From Quillaja saponaria (Eukaryota; Streptophyta; Magnoliopsida; Fabales; Quillajaceae), in contig CM055605.1 of assembly GCA_029379385.1 (NCBI GenBank), positions 14,109,001 to 14,173,000 on the forward strand: DNA of 64,000 nucleotides, in the 5' to 3' direction. Below are positions 1 through 12,950 of the stretch, in pieces (within the stretch, counting starts at the first letter, position 1; each line of letters starts with the position of its first letter). Both the position numbers and the translations under genes were made by a program. Under the pieces are notes generated by a model. It made no database searches and was not told the DNA's origin. It saw only the letters and a program-made list of their open reading frames with translations.

Positions 1-1999
1 TTTGAAAGGATGCAGGGTAGATTTGATAAGTAAGAGAAAATCAATATTTCAAGTATTTTTGGGACTGAATTAAATTAAGAATTCTGGAATGTAGCTTAGG
101 CTCTTAAGATGATATCTAAAAAGTTTTGTAACCTGTTTCTAAGTATATTTGTCAGTAGAGTTATTGGACTATAGTTGGTATGCGCAGGATTTTAGGTGAG
201 CTTTAATTAGTTCAGAGGATTTTGTCGAGTATTGTGATTAGAATTAGCTTAGGACCTCTAAATAAAAGTTGTTCCTAACATATTAAAGGACAAACATGGA
301 GTGGTGCATATCTTAATTCGATGTTATGTGTATTTTATAGATGTTGGAATTCATGGTTATGAATTTCAGGTCCTGACTAAATCTATTTTGGAAAAACTGA
401 TGTTAGGAGGTCTTAAAGGATGATTTAGGAGTGAGATACTGAAGATGAAATGTTCCTAACATCTTTAAAAACTATATTGGAAAGTTTCATTATTTAATTC
501 CCAAGTATGACAATTCTACATGTATCGGAATCAGAGGTTAGCAACCAGAAATTTTACGAGAGCCCTGTATTTTTTCGTGTGAGGAATTAAGTAAGTTCAA
601 ATATGATTTTTGAAGAAGTTTCTAAATAAGAAAGTTATCTAACTTCCTAAAGTTAATGTTTAAACTTGGTTTTGTTGTTTCAGGTAAAGTATGTAAGTTA
701 AAATCAAACATATATCCTAGGGGGGTTGTGAAAATGCCAAAAAAGATTAAACTTTAAATAAATACTTGAAACTTATTAACTCTAGATTTTCATAATTAAA
801 ATGTTATAACTTATAAAATTGATAAACTAAATAATACACGGAAAATTTAATTATGGCTTCGAGAAGTATTGTTGAATCAATGAAACATGTGGTGGTGGTT
901 ATTTGTTACCCTTTGGTTGTTAGATTAGTGTGTTTGATTATTTGATGTATTTATGTATATATATGTGCTATATACTAGTAAATAAGAATCATATTGCTAT
1001 TATTAACTATTTGAATTATGATAAGGTTTGAAATTGTTTGTGGTTGATAAAGGCCAACAAAGTATTTTTCTTTTCGAAATGATTTTTACTTATGAAATAA
1101 AATTCTGGTGCACCTATGATGTTTTGAGATATTCTGATTCTAATAAGTGTTTTACAAAGATATTTAAGTGCTCAGCCCCGGTGGGTGGATTTGGAGAAAG
1201 AGATTCAATGATTCTTATTTCAGTGATTCTGTTTAGTGTGTAGGTGCAAAACTATCCGATGGGGGTGGTGTGCAGGCCTGAGTAGCTTGATTGACCCTTT
1301 GTATGATTTGTTTGCTTTGATTTCTTTAATTGTTTTGAAAATTAAACTGTACTTGTTAAGTTTATGTTTTCATGATCGTGTATATGTAAACTTAGTGGTT
1401 TTGAAATTTATGATATGTTAATATTAATTAACTATATGCGTGTATTAAGTGATGCTAGTACTCTTTAAGTACAAATTTCGCCACTCATTGAGTCCGTAGG
1501 ACTCACCCTTCTTTTGTTGACCTTTTTATAGTAACAGGATTTGAAAGGACAGCAATTATTGATATTAGGCTTGCCAAGGTGTTTGGTGGCCAAGTATATT
1601 CGAAATCTTATACTTGAAGTCTAGGATGAAAGTTTGCTGTCACATTAGAGCTGTAGGGTGTCTAGTCTTATATTGTGTAATAGTCTAGTTATTTGTTATT
1701 GTGATAAGAAACAGAGTGGAGTTCCTTGTTGTTGTTGTTGTTGTTATTGTATAAAAATAGGAGTATTTATTGTTTATATTATATCGACATGTTCTACTTT
1801 ATGCGAAACTTCTGATGAAATTTTTAATAAATTGTTATATGTTTTAGTAAACAAACTTTTATAGTTAACTTATGCTTTATAAAATTTACTTTTATTTTTT
1901 AGTTTAGTCAAGAGTAGTGTTTGTTTCTTTTTTTTTTTAAGTCAGGGTTACAAAGGTTTAGTTACCTATTCATCCTACCCGTCATGCCTCCGTGTGACA
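1..1999 (+). repeat. Long-LTR family, copy 1 (3' part)
   Basis: Non-coding stretch whose core (about 1030-1330) matches two other places in the window: 60350-60660 on the plus strand and about 51540-51720 on the minus strand. Shared landmarks, in order, are a 'gtgctcagccccggtggg' box, a 'ggtgcaaaactatccgatg' box, a 'gaccctttgtatg' box, a 'gagtccgtaggactcac' box near 1490 (also found in copy 2), and a terminal 'gtgtgaca' ending at 1999. The order and the TGACA terminus resemble the multi-kilobase LTRs of Tekay/Del-type Ty3/gypsy chromoviruses; that family name is from memory and inferred. The start lies outside the window. The short open frames inside are not convincing genes. Confidence 0.5.
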
Positions 2000-3160
2000 A
2001 ATATTATGTGTGGAATCACCCCTTCTTGTTTAAGCATTATGCTGATCATATTCTTAAAAGGTGTGTTTCGGAAGAAGAAACTGAAAGGATGCTAATGATT
2101 TTGTTACAAAATGTAACAAGTGGCAAAGAATGGGCAACATGTCCGAAACACATGAGATACCCCTCAACAACATCCTTGAAATGGAAATATTTGATATATA
2201 AGGAAATGACTTTATAGGTCCATTCATATCCTCATACAAAAATCAATATATTTTAGTTGCTATGGGCTATGTCTCAAAATAGGTTGAAGTCATTGCCTTG
2301 CCAACCAATGATTCCAAGGTAGTGATGAACTTTCGAAAGAAGAAGATTTTCACCAGTTTTGGCACCCTTCAAGCCATCATTAGTGATAAAGGCTCCCACT
2401 TTTACAACAAACAAGTAAAGGCACTACTTACCAAATACGGGGTCACTCACAAGGTTTCTTTGGCTTATCATCCACAATCAAATAGCCAAGCTAAAAGTTT
2501 CCAACTGGGAAATCAAGAGGAACCTGGATAAGATGGTATGTCCATCTAGAAAGGATAGATCGAAAAGATTAGATGATGCATTATAGGCATACAGCATAGC
2601 CTATAAAACTCATATAGGCATGTCTCCATATCAATTGGTCTTTGGGAAAGTATGTCTCTTACCAGTTAAGCTAGAGCACAACTCATATTGGGCTATCAAA
2701 AAACTGAACATTGATCTCCATGCAGTCAGTAAGAAGAGGCTTCTTTCAACTTAATGAGATAGATGAGTTCTAGCTTCAAGCTTATGATAATGCAAAACTT
2801 TACGAAGAAATGTCTAAAAGAAGAAATGATAAGAAGATCGTTAACTGCCATTTTGAGCCTATCAACAAGATTTTACTTTATAATTCCCACTTGAAATTTT
2901 TTAGGGAAAGCTAAAATGAAGATAGTTTGAACCATTCATTGTCATAAAGGTTTTTCCTTATAGAGACACTGAAGTAGCCACCACTAATCCGAATAGAAGG
3001 TTCAAGGAGAATAGACAAAGCCTTAAGCATTATTGGGGAGGCAAATTTGATCAACAAAAGATCTCCATCACTTTTACTAACACTGAATTAGCATAACTAA
3101 GTCAAATTGTAGGCTATAAACTAAGCGCTTCCTGGGAGGCAACCTAAGCAATAGAAATTT
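2000..3160 (+). pseudogene. Ty3/gypsy retrotransposon integrase remnant (Athila/Tat-like)
   Basis: Conceptual translation with several frame changes gives the 3' end of a gypsy pol gene. In order: a zinc-binding-type segment (ADHILKRCVSEEE, about 2040-2075), the start of the integrase core with the first aspartate in NDFIGPF (about 2203), the second aspartate in ISDKGSHF (about 2380), and the YHPQSNSQA motif (about 2465-2490). The next codon, normally the catalytic Glu of QAE, reads AAA (Lys) at 2493-2495 and is followed by a frameshift. Downstream, motifs such as [23 protein letters not shown] and a GGKF-type tail appear in changing frames. The region ends in the 'gggaggcaacc' run usual after integrase in Athila/Tat elements. 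It abuts the long-LTR copy that ends at 1999. Clearly inactive. Confidence 0.85.
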
Positions 3161-4061
3161 AGATTAGTTTGTAGAATTCCAGAAAAGAAAAAGAAGAAGA
3201 AGAAAAAGGAAGACAAAAGACAAGGTGCCACAGTACCACAACAGCCACATCTCTTCCCATAATTCAAAATAAACCAGAGAGCTTGATGTAGCGGGGGCAT
3301 AACCCCTAGTGCCATGACATACAATTTTTAAAAAATTTAGAAAAATTCCAAAGAGGTTAGTATCGAGTTGCCAGCCCGACTAAAAATTTGATTCTCAAAT
3401 TCTAGGGCATGACGCCGCAACATCCTTACATAAACATGGTTTTTAAAAGACATAAGTTAGAATACCAATTCATAAAACACAAAAAACCTAGCCACCCTCT
3501 CTTAAAATTAGCTCATCCTCTCTAAAATCTGCCATTAACACATAGACCCATACCTTCAAATCAATTATTCAACCATAATCACACCATCTAAACCTTGACT
3601 CTTTGTCTTTCACGGTAGATTGCTTTGGAATTTTGTCAAGTAAGATTTCCTTTCTACTATGTACTTTGTAATGGCAGAGGGTATATGCCATATGCCTATT
3701 GATGACTATTACATAATGTATTGAGAGTTACCTTGTTTTAGAGGTTATGTTGTTTTTGGGGATAGATGATAGAGTATGATATCTATAAACATTGATAGGA
3801 ATTGGTAGAATATCATGTTCCTCATATGCTATAATTGATTTGTGGAAAGGGTGCTTTTGGGTTTGAATAGGGGTACACAATCTAAAGGGTTTAGGTTTGT
3901 GGTAGCCCTACATATTTTGTCATTGGTGTTGGATACGTTAGCCTTAGTGTTTTAATAAATTGTTGGTTGTGGTTGACCGTGTTGCAGGGTTATTATAGGG
4001 GCTAGGCTAATATCTTTAGCTATGCATGGTATTGGTTTTTGGTGTTATAGATGTCTTGTAC
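3161..4061. other. Non-coding retrotransposon interior
   Basis: AT-rich sequence between the integrase remnant and the next decayed reading frame. It is probably the spacer after pol in the same gypsy element. I see no credible gene; a purine-rich run at 3181-3215 produces a short minus-strand frame that is low complexity. Confidence 0.5.
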
Positions 4062-5004
4062 CATGGCACCCAAGCGAGCATGCACTTGCGGCAATATGAT
4101 TTTAACTTAAATAAATTATATTGGCTGAGGCAGCCAAAAGATATCGAGACTTCATGATCCATAAGGGCTTAGTTCCATAAATGGATGTTTCTTTTCGGCC
4201 CTTGAGCTTCCCGTTCATTCAGCAAACCATTGCCAATCAGCACTGGGAACTATTTTTTACACCCCTTAAGGCTGCTGTGATTCCAATCATCTAGGAATTT
4301 TATGCAAATGTTCTGAAACACCATGATGGCAGGTGGGAGACAAGTCTCATTCAACCAAACCACCATCAACATCTTTTATCAAACCCCTAATATTGATGAT
4401 AATGAATATATGCACAATCGTTCTAAGAAATTGGACCTAAGTGCAATTATAGTAGCCATACGTCTACCGAACTCCTAGTGGAAACTTGCCAATGGGGAAC
4501 CAATCTCCTTTAAGTCTAAAGTACTAGAGAAGGATGCTAAGATATGGTATTATCTCATTATGGCCAAGCTGCTCCCGAGCTTCCACACAAGTGATGTCAT
4601 CAAGGAGCAAGCTATTCTGCTATACGCCATTATCACAGGTAAGTCTATCGACATTGGCAAAACTATTTATAGTTCTATCTTGGAGAGTGCTCGGGAGTTG
4701 AGACTTAGGCTTTGGTTCCCTTCATTGATCACCGCTTTATGCGACTGTGCTGAAGTGCAATAGGATATAAGTGACAAGTTTAAACACCCAAAAGGTGCCA
4801 TTAATGACAATCTACTACTTGGCTACTACAAGCAAGCTCATTCAGTGGGTGGTGCAAGTTCTTCTACCCTGGCTTTTCCTCAACCTCGACAGGTCCATAA
4901 CTTGACCACGGCACAGTGCCTTTCGCATCTTGAGGTCTATGCTACCTAGCAGAATGCCTTCTCCACGACTTATCATATCTTGTATGACAAACTTCTTCAT
5001 GCAT
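4062..5004 (+). pseudogene. Plant transposon-protein (PF20167-like) ORF of a gypsy element, decayed
   Basis: Begins with ATG-GCA-CCC-AAG (MAPKR) and then reads, with stops and shifts, like the plant-specific 'putative plant transposon protein' found in Athila-type elements. Recognisable pieces are EFYANVLKHHDG (about 4297), ANGEPISFKSKVLEKDAKIW (about 4490-4550), and a 67-codon open stretch at 4560-4763 containing LLPSFHTSDVIKEQAILLYA, ITGKSIDIGKTIY and LWFPSLITALC. An in-frame TAG follows at 4761-4763, and homology continues to about 5000 (LLLGYYKQAH). It lies downstream of the integrase in the same orientation, so it is most simply the 3' ORF of the same element. The family assignment rests on remembered motif similarity. 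Confidence 0.65.
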
Positions 5005-6357
5005 TGATAAGTTCTCAAAAGTACTTATATTAACTCTCATTATGCATTCATTTTAGCTATGTTCTTGAGCTTTGCATTGCAATTTGGTTAGATTTAGCAT
5101 AGTTTGTAATGTGTTGTGTTTTGTACTGAGTTTTTGTGTTTTAGTTGTTTTTTGTTAATGATTTAGCTTCCAAATAAGAGTTTTAATCCTATTTGATTTT
5201 TAGTTATGTAGTTTGAAGGTCAAAGGCTTCAAGGAGTTAATTTTAAAGACCAAAAACACAAAGATGAAATTCTAGCTCAGGGCATTATTTGGCACACTTC
5301 ACGTCATTGTTGAAAAAATGGTATCGTAGCACCAAAAGACCGATGCCTAGGGACCAGACCAATCTACCTTTGGTGCCTAGGTGCCAAAAAGTCGAACGCC
5401 TAGGCACCAGCCCGATATTATATGCCCTGTTATTGCCCAAAATATGCAAAAACTCTGATTTTAAGGGTTATATAATCAAATTAGGTGAGTTTTTGGGGTT
5501 ATTTTGGAGGCAAGGGAGGCAAGGGAGGTAAGAGGAGAAAGAGGAGCAAGAAGCTTGAAGATTGGTGGCAACCTTCATGAGTTTTCTCCATTTCCTTCTT
5601 CTTTCTTTATTCCTTGTGTTGTATTGATGATTTGTTTAGCTCCAACCATGCTTAATTTCTATAGAATGGACTAATTTCCTTGTTTTAGGATTACAATTGA
5701 ACTCACATGTAGCTTGATTTCAATTTCCTAGGAATCGATTATGAGTTGTGGTATTTAAGTTATGTGTATCATTCTAGGTTTAATGCTTCTAATTGCTTGA
5801 TCTCTAATTAGATTGCTGTTGTAATTTAGAGGAACCTTGACAAAGGAAATATAAATTAGCCTTGAATGACATAATACGTATCTGAATTCATTCACATGGA
5901 TGGTTGGATTTGATTTGCATAAATGATAGATATATACATATATGTCATGTATAACCAAATGAGGTTTTGTCTTAATGAATCTTGTTTAATTCAATTCTCA
6001 TATACATATAGTGAATTGGTTAATCAATGTATGATTATAAGCAATTCGATGGATACTTATAATTGAATTAGAATCCTTCGTTAATACTATGATAGCATGA
6101 ACATAAGCAAGATAGAATAAATGAAAGTTAAGTCAAGTGTGAGGAAAATTGTAATCCTAGGCTCATCTCAATATAAATATTTCCATTTCATTTGTGTAGA
6201 TAATTTAGTTAATCTTCAAAGATTTAACCATTAGGATAATGTTAGGATTGATCAATTTAAGTACTTAATATTATTAGATAATTCCTCATGGGAATGATTA
6301 CTTACCACTTGATTACTTGTTAACGATACGTACACTTGTGTGGTTTATCCAACAACA
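5005..6357 (+). repeat. Diverged LTR (copy A), Athila/Tat-type
   Basis: Starts TGATAAGTTCTC and ends about AACAACA. Its 3' two thirds align loosely with 7922-8825: both have 'ttacaattgaactca', a Cys/Leu-poor AT stretch, 'gatacttataattga', 'attgtaa(t/a)cctag' and a terminal 'gtt(a)tgatacgt..cttg' box. Such a layout is typical of Tat/Athila LTRs. A GC-rich island at about 5325-5425 repeats a 'gcctagg(c/t)gcca' motif. No polypurine tract is visible just before 5005, and no clean primer-binding site after 6357, so its role as 5' or 3' LTR is uncertain. Confidence 0.5.
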
Positions 6358-7921
6358 TGCATGGGTGGACAACTTTGGGATTGACTACACTCCCATTTCG
6401 GATCCACTAGCTCCTTTTAATCCTCATATGTTTGAGGATGAAGATGACTGAAGCTCTCTTTAGCTAGTTTTTATTTCTTTTTATGTTCCTTTTATTTACA
6501 TCTTTCTTTATTTTTGCATTCAGGACACTACTTAGTTTAAGTTTAAGGTCAATTGTTCAATTGTATAATTGTTTCAGTTGTAACCTTGTTTAAGTGTTTA
6601 ATTATGTTCTAGATTGTAAGTTATTTCTATTATAGCAATGTAACTTGAATGTTTAATTGTTTCAGTTTTTTATGTCAGTTTGTTCAAGTGTGCAATGTTC
6701 AGTTGGTTTTTGTTTTATATTGTGTTAATTGTTTACCTAAACCCATGATATTGATTTAGTTGTCCTTTGATGTTGACTTTTATTAAAGTACAGGTATTTT
6801 CAGTTTTATTATTATTAGAATGTGATTTTTATGCATTATTGCACATCTTATACTTAGAGTTTTCATAACATTTTAGAAACGATTAATGTTGAAGTGAACT
6901 TAAAGTTATGTTCAAAACCCAGAAATAGTCTAAATATCTCTTGAGGCGAAATCCTAGGCAATACTTAGGTGGATACATGATTTAGGCCATTTTTAGAGCG
7001 TTTGAACCTTTTCATGCCTACACTTTTTAATTTGTATCTTAAGTATACCACTTTTGAGCTTAATCTTTCTTCTTTTTCTTCTTTTTCTTTTTTTTTTTTC
7101 TAAACACATATTTTAGCTTAAGCTTTTTGTTTATTACTACTTTTGCATCACTTTATCTTAAGCACATTGATCATGCTTGAAAGAATAGTTATGAGCCTTT
7201 GTCAAAAGAAAAATATAAGGAAAATGAGGAGAAAAATGAAAGACATAAAGAAGCAAGTTAATGATGTTTCACCCTCTGATCATAATGAGATATAAGTTTG
7301 GGTGTGATACATCAAGTCTTATGTTTCTTTGAAAAGAAGAGATTAGTAAAAAGAAGAAGAAAAAAAAAATACAAAAGAATTTATGGGCAATATTAAAAAT
7401 ATATGCCAATATAAGAGCTAGGCTTATAAAAAAAAATGCTTGAAGTAAAGTTTGTGTATTACTGAAGCATGTGAGCTCTAGCAAGGTCTTAGAATGATTT
7501 AGTATGCTTAGGGTAAGTTGAGCCAATTTGAAATCCTTTTATCCCACCTTTACCCTAGTATTGCATTACAAGCTTTATTAATTCTTACTGATCTTTTTTT
7601 TAGCTGCTAGTCTACACTAGTGGAGATAAAGGAAAGGTGAACTTTCGGGATTTTTAATCCTAGTCTGTAGTTTACCTTGATATAAACCTATTTGGATTTT
7701 ATAGAGTCTATGTAAAGAGATCAAACGCACAAATACTTAAAATCCATCCAAAAGTGATGAACTTGAATGATAACTTTGTTTTATTTTTAGTCCAGTCATA
7801 GAGATAATTTTTTAGGATTCTTAAAAAATAATTAGTTCAGTATATTGCATTATTATGTTTGTTTAATTGTCTTTCTTTCTTTTCCTCGAGTCCTAGCAAA
7901 ATATTAAGTTTGGGGGTGTGA
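6358..7921. other. Non-coding interior between LTR copies A and B
   Basis: No credible ORF. It holds T-rich runs (7078-7100) and two polypurine-tract-like sequences, 'taagtttgggtgtgat' near 7288 and 'taagtttgggggtgtgat' at about 7905-7922; the second directly precedes LTR copy B. This fits the interior of a non-autonomous or deleted gypsy element. Confidence 0.45.
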
Positions 7922-8825
7922 TGATAAAATAGAATCCTAATTGTTTTGAACTAGGAGAAAAAGGCTTATAAGAAAGGGTTGAAAGCTGGGGTTTGTAACA
8001 CATATCATAGTAAGGAAGATTGGAGGGAGTTCTTAAAAACTTGAAGCCATGACAACTTCTCATTTTCTCTTCTTCCCTTCTTATTTTCTTATTTTACTTG
8101 TAATGACAATTATATTTTTGTTTTCATTAGTTAGCAAGGAGTAGTTCCTTTTTTAGGGTTACAATTGAACTCAACATGTAGCCTATATACTATTTTGCTC
8201 TTCGTTAATTTATGTTAATGGTTTTAGGTTATTTATGTTTATCTTGTTTTTAATGTATCTAGTTGATTGATCACCAATTAGATTTATTAGGAATTCTAAA
8301 TGAACTTGGAAAAGAGAATTTATGGTCAGCCATAGATGAACTAACATATGATTGAATTATCCATATAATTGAGTAATATGATTTGCTTGAGAGAGATGAA
8401 TATATTATCTTGCCATATGTAGCCAATTTAGAACTTCAACTGAATGGATCCTTTTTAATATAATTCACATAAGAATATAGTGAATTAATTAAGTAGATAA
8501 ATTATACGAATATTAAAAGATACTTATAATTGATTAAAACTCTAGGTTAATAACTTAATCCATTACATAATTTAAAAGGGCGTAAAGGGGAACTAGGTGA
8601 AGTGTTGAGGGATATTGTAAACCTAGAGTTTAATATTTAAGTCAGAAAACAATTTAATTAATTTAGTTTAAAACATAGCTTGCACAACAATTTGGCAAGT
8701 TAAGGTGTTTTAATTTTAATATTTAATGATATTGTTAGTAATATTTTCTCTTGGGATCGACTTCCTAATTATCATTTCATTGCTTGTTATGATATGTGTG
8801 CTTGCATGATTGAAAATCAACAACA
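7922..8825 (+). repeat. Diverged LTR (copy B) preceded by a polypurine tract
   Basis: Begins TGATAAAATAG immediately after the polypurine-like 'aagtttgggggtg', as a 3' LTR should, and ends near 'aaatcaacaaca'. Similar to copy A over its 3' part, but about 450 bp shorter and strongly diverged, so the pair is old or comes from two related elements. No matching target duplication was seen around 5005 and 8825. Confidence 0.5.
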
Positions 8826-8849
8826 TTCACCTAAAAACTTTAGTTGTTA

Positions 8850-10150
8850 GGTGAAGCCCCAAGGATGGGTTATAATTTCTTACAACCACTACTGACTTCA
8901 CTACTATCAAGTGCTTCAACAAGTTTAGCAACCACTTTTTGTAGTATAGCATCTCATCGTTTGCATAAGATTCCGACTGTATTTAATAACTTAGCAACCA
9001 ATTTAAAGAACAATGAAATCTCACCATTCTTCTTTGCAACAGCTATAAGAAAGCTGAACCATTCTCCCTCAAGATTAAGCTTTTTAAACCATTGAATTCA
9101 CCTTGCATATTGTATGCTCCATCACAACCTTTCCCATGTATTCTTGAAATACTCAATCCATGTGTTGAAAATACCATATCAATTGCATGAACAATAATAA
9201 AAGTACAAATAAAAATAAAAAGCGCTCAATAATATCATTTTTTGTCCACATAGCGAAAAATAACATCCATGTGTTCTTTGATCGATGCAAATCAACACTG
9301 GTCAACTTAAATAAAGAATCACTCACCTCTTATTATGTCCTTAAGAATTGTATCTCTTATTTCACTTAATATAGCACTAACAATCTCTTTCTAGACTTTT
9401 AGTGATGTCAACTTGAGATTTTTGGGAGCATTTGACAATGCAACATTCTTCACACTTTCACTGTGATTACAAAGAAACTCCAAAAATTCAAGGAAGTTTC
9501 CTTGATTATCGAATTCTTTAATTTCATCATGCTCGAAAAAAGATAAAGCTTGTCATAAAAGTAATCGAAGACGTCAATTGATGTAAACAAACAAGTGAGG
9601 TATTGAACCTTAATTTCACATGTTTGCTAGGAAAAGACAATAGGCAATGCTTTGCTTTTGGTTAATCAAGGCTTGACACTTGTTTGTGACTTAGTTGTGT
9701 GTACTATTGGCATCCCAATGTGAATTCTAAATCTTTCTTTCTCCAATATGAAAAACCTATGACTGAAAAAAGCTCCACCTACTCCCTTAAACCACGTGAC
9801 CAAATCAAAACAAATAGCTACACAAACAATAAGCAGCATCCTTCTTTACACTATACTCCAACCAGTTTTATTCTCATTAAACTAAGAAGTATCAAATTGA
9901 TGAGATATATTCACGAACTTTCTAAATAGAAATTTATGGTTGTGAGGTTGGCAAGGACCTTTCAACCAATATTCTATTCTAACTTGATCTCAAATATTAA
10001 CATCAAAGTCTAAAATTCTAGGTCGCAACCTAGAGTCCGCAATAATATCATGACTCATAACTGAATTAGTTTGATTGGACTTTTCAGGCACCTTATTTGA
10101 AGTGTTTTGACCACTATCACTATTAGGTTCATGAGTCAGATTAAGGTCTT
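8850..10150 (-). pseudogene. hAT-type transposase with TTF zinc finger (DUF4371-like), dead
   Basis: On the minus strand the region reads, through stops and frameshifts, like the N-terminal half of TTF-type zinc-finger / DUF4371 hAT transposases. Recognisable blocks: LRPRILDFDVN then KGPCQPHNHKF (about 9930-10030), which is the TTF-domain start; VKNVALSNAPKNLKLTS (about 9400-9460); and HGKGCDGAYNMQGEFNGLK (about 9080-9150), the conserved block normally seen as GxGYDGASNMxGxFNGLK. There is no uninterrupted frame and the C-terminal hAT dimerisation domain was not found. Plus-strand frames at 8844-9095, 9187-9369 and 9699-9929 are shadows of this gene. Confidence 0.8.
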
Positions 10151-12950
10151 TTTGCCAAATAATTATTCGTTCTTAAAAAATAAAAAAATAATAAAAAAAA
10201 ACAAAAAAAAAACACTATATGAGCTTTAAAATAACATTTCATAACATTCACATGCAATTAAGATAACAATAAAAAAATAAAATATGTAGAGGCTTTAAGC
10301 CCCTCTAATCCCTTAAAATTAAATTAATAAAATTAAGATAATTAGTTCCAACAAAAAGGAAGAACAATTATAATTTTTTAATAAAGAAATAGCAATAACA
10401 ATTACACAATGGCACCAAATTTTGAACAAAAAAGAAGGGAAAATTAAAGATTATATGAAAGGAAGGAGAAAAAGAAAAATTCTTTCATGGCCGCATATTA
10501 GATTGGAAAACTAAAAAAAAAAAGTAATGCGAGAAATGAAGTAGCTGATCTAACGCCATCCATATTTTCATTAGAGAAACAAGCACACAGGTAAGAAATT
10601 AAGGAAATAAAGCAAATGGAACACCCACTCACACCAATCTAGTTCCGCTTTGATTGATGCTTATGAACAACTTTGTGTAATTTGTTTGAAGAGAATAGTC
10701 GAACTATAGGAGAGTTGTTTTGAGATAATCGAACTAGGTAAGAAAAGAGCTATGCCTACACCACTATAAAGCTTGCTTTACAATCTCTTAACTATTACAT
10801 ATTCTTTTTATTTCTGCATTAAAACTAATTATCTATATTATTATCAAAATTAAATTTCCCTTAGTGTCCTTTCTTTTTAACTATTCTTTTTTTTTGTATA
10901 AAATATCATAAATACCCTAAATTTAAAAATGCATAAATTCAAAAAACAGGGATTTGGTTATAACTTCAAAACTAAATAGTTTATAAGTGTGTATTCCAAT
11001 AGTGGTTGTCTTATTCTTCGATGGTGGTTGCAGTAGTCTTCGGCGGCTTTGGCGGTGGTTTCTGTCATCTATGATAGCTTTTGACAGTTGTTGCCATCAG
11101 TCATCTCTAGCGAGTTTCAACGGTGATTGTTGTTGTCTATAGTGGGTTTCAATGACAATTGTCATCGTTCTAGCATATCCTAACTATGGTCCTCATCATA
11201 TTTGTTTGTCTTGATGATGGTTTATAGTGGTTATTGTCATCTTTGGAGGGTTCTGACTATAGTCGGTATCATATTCGATGGGTCGACAGTTGATGGTGAT
11301 TGGTAGTGGCAACCAACGACAAGTTAACTAATTTTTCGGTGGATAAAGGTTGGTGGTGGGTTGTGGAGGTCATTGGTAGTGGTGACCAATGTTATAGCAT
11401 GATGTGTTGCACAAAAATTATAAATTTTAGGCTTTACACATAAGAATTAAAGATGATATTTTGTAGTTGTTTTCTCAATTCTTAAGAATTAAGTTGAAAA
11501 TTCTAATTTCAATTCTAAAATGTGTGCCAATTAGGCAAATTAGAATTGAACAGCCAAACTCTGAATTTCAATTCCAATTCACTATATCCAAACAGACCCT
11601 CAAAGAAAATAGAATCTCTTTCTATAATAGCATAAATTTATATAGAATATGTTACTCTTCTTTAATCTCATTATATTTTAAATGCATAAGCATTTGAAGA
11701 CACTACAAGGGGTTAGCTTGGTAGTAAAAAATATTAACTCTCTTTCATTGTCTTTAAACTGGCTCAAACATATATGACCGTTCAACTAAAAAAAATACAA
11801 AAATAAAAACCTATTTTTATTTTTTTAAGGCAACTAGTTTTTTCTCCTTCTAGACCTAAACACTTTATACTGCCTACTTTTAAAATTCTTTCCTTTGTAA
11901 TCCAAGCAATCCTCCAAGTCAAAAATTCCCACAACACCTTCAACAATTATTAAGTTTAATATGTATAGTTGCTTAAGTTAATTAATTGACCAACATTAAG
12001 CAAGCGCCAACCCTAATGCATGATCTTACAACTTTATCAGCACTTATATTTTTGGTAAATAGTTATACATTATGATCCATTAATGGGCTGCTGACAATAA
12101 CTATGAGGGCCTAACTAAATTATTTGTAATCCCGCTGCTATTCAGCTAGAAAAGACTTTTGCACGTACCAATATATGAATGATTTTTATAGCAAAAAAAA
12201 AAAAAAAGCTTCAAAATGTATTGGTTGGTTAATGTTGTGAAATCTATACTTCTAATAGCGTGAGTAAGGAAGATAATAATAATGTGAAGAATGTGTTATC
12301 TGTAACATGATAAGTGTTGGGTTTGTTGTGGATATAATGAGTTGTTCTATGATGATGCCTATAATATATTGCTGAAGAAAATGGAGATATTTATAAAGTT
12401 AGGCTATTCTTGTTCAATATGGGATATCAAATGGTGAAAATTATCATATTACTAACCATAATATATGTTTTCATTGCTCATAAATGTCTTCAATTGAAAA
12501 CAACAGTGATTTTAAATTTACTATTTAAGAAGAAACTAATTAATCAAATTACTATGAGGGCATTGGCATGTAAGGAATGTGAATATACTAAAAAAAATAT
12601 GACTAGAAAGCTGTGTAGAACATCAACTAAAACCATTCATGATTACGTCCAAGAGTTACATGGTCATCTAATTCGGTGGCATGAACGCAAAATGATTGTT
12701 TTAGATAGTTTACTTGTGTTTTAGTTGACAAGTATGATTTGACTCTATAAAGAGAACAAGATTAGATGAATGGTGTAATGATAGATAATTTTACAAAATA
12801 TTAAGATCCATTTACTAAATAACTGAAGTTTTTATCTATTTTTCAAAGTTGATATATTTGCAATTTATAGAACACACATAGCATATATTATGTCACGTGA
12901 AGATTTTGTGCACATAATTGGTACAAAGGGCATTGAGTACAAAATATGAT
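10151..12950. other. AT-rich spacer, no confident gene
   Basis: Probably includes the non-coding flank of the hAT element (to about 10760). From 10990 to 11400 there is a degenerate G/T-rich run built on ggtgg/tggttg words, a weak simple repeat. An unbroken frame at 12410-12724 (104 codons) resembles no family I know and has no splice or promoter support. The rest is AT-rich with A-runs (10190-10210, 12194-12207). Confidence 0.4.

Noticed and set aside
12410..12724. 104-codon plus-strand frame
   Set aside because: AT-rich, no recognisable motif, no neighbouring exon; could be an old transposon piece but cannot be supported.
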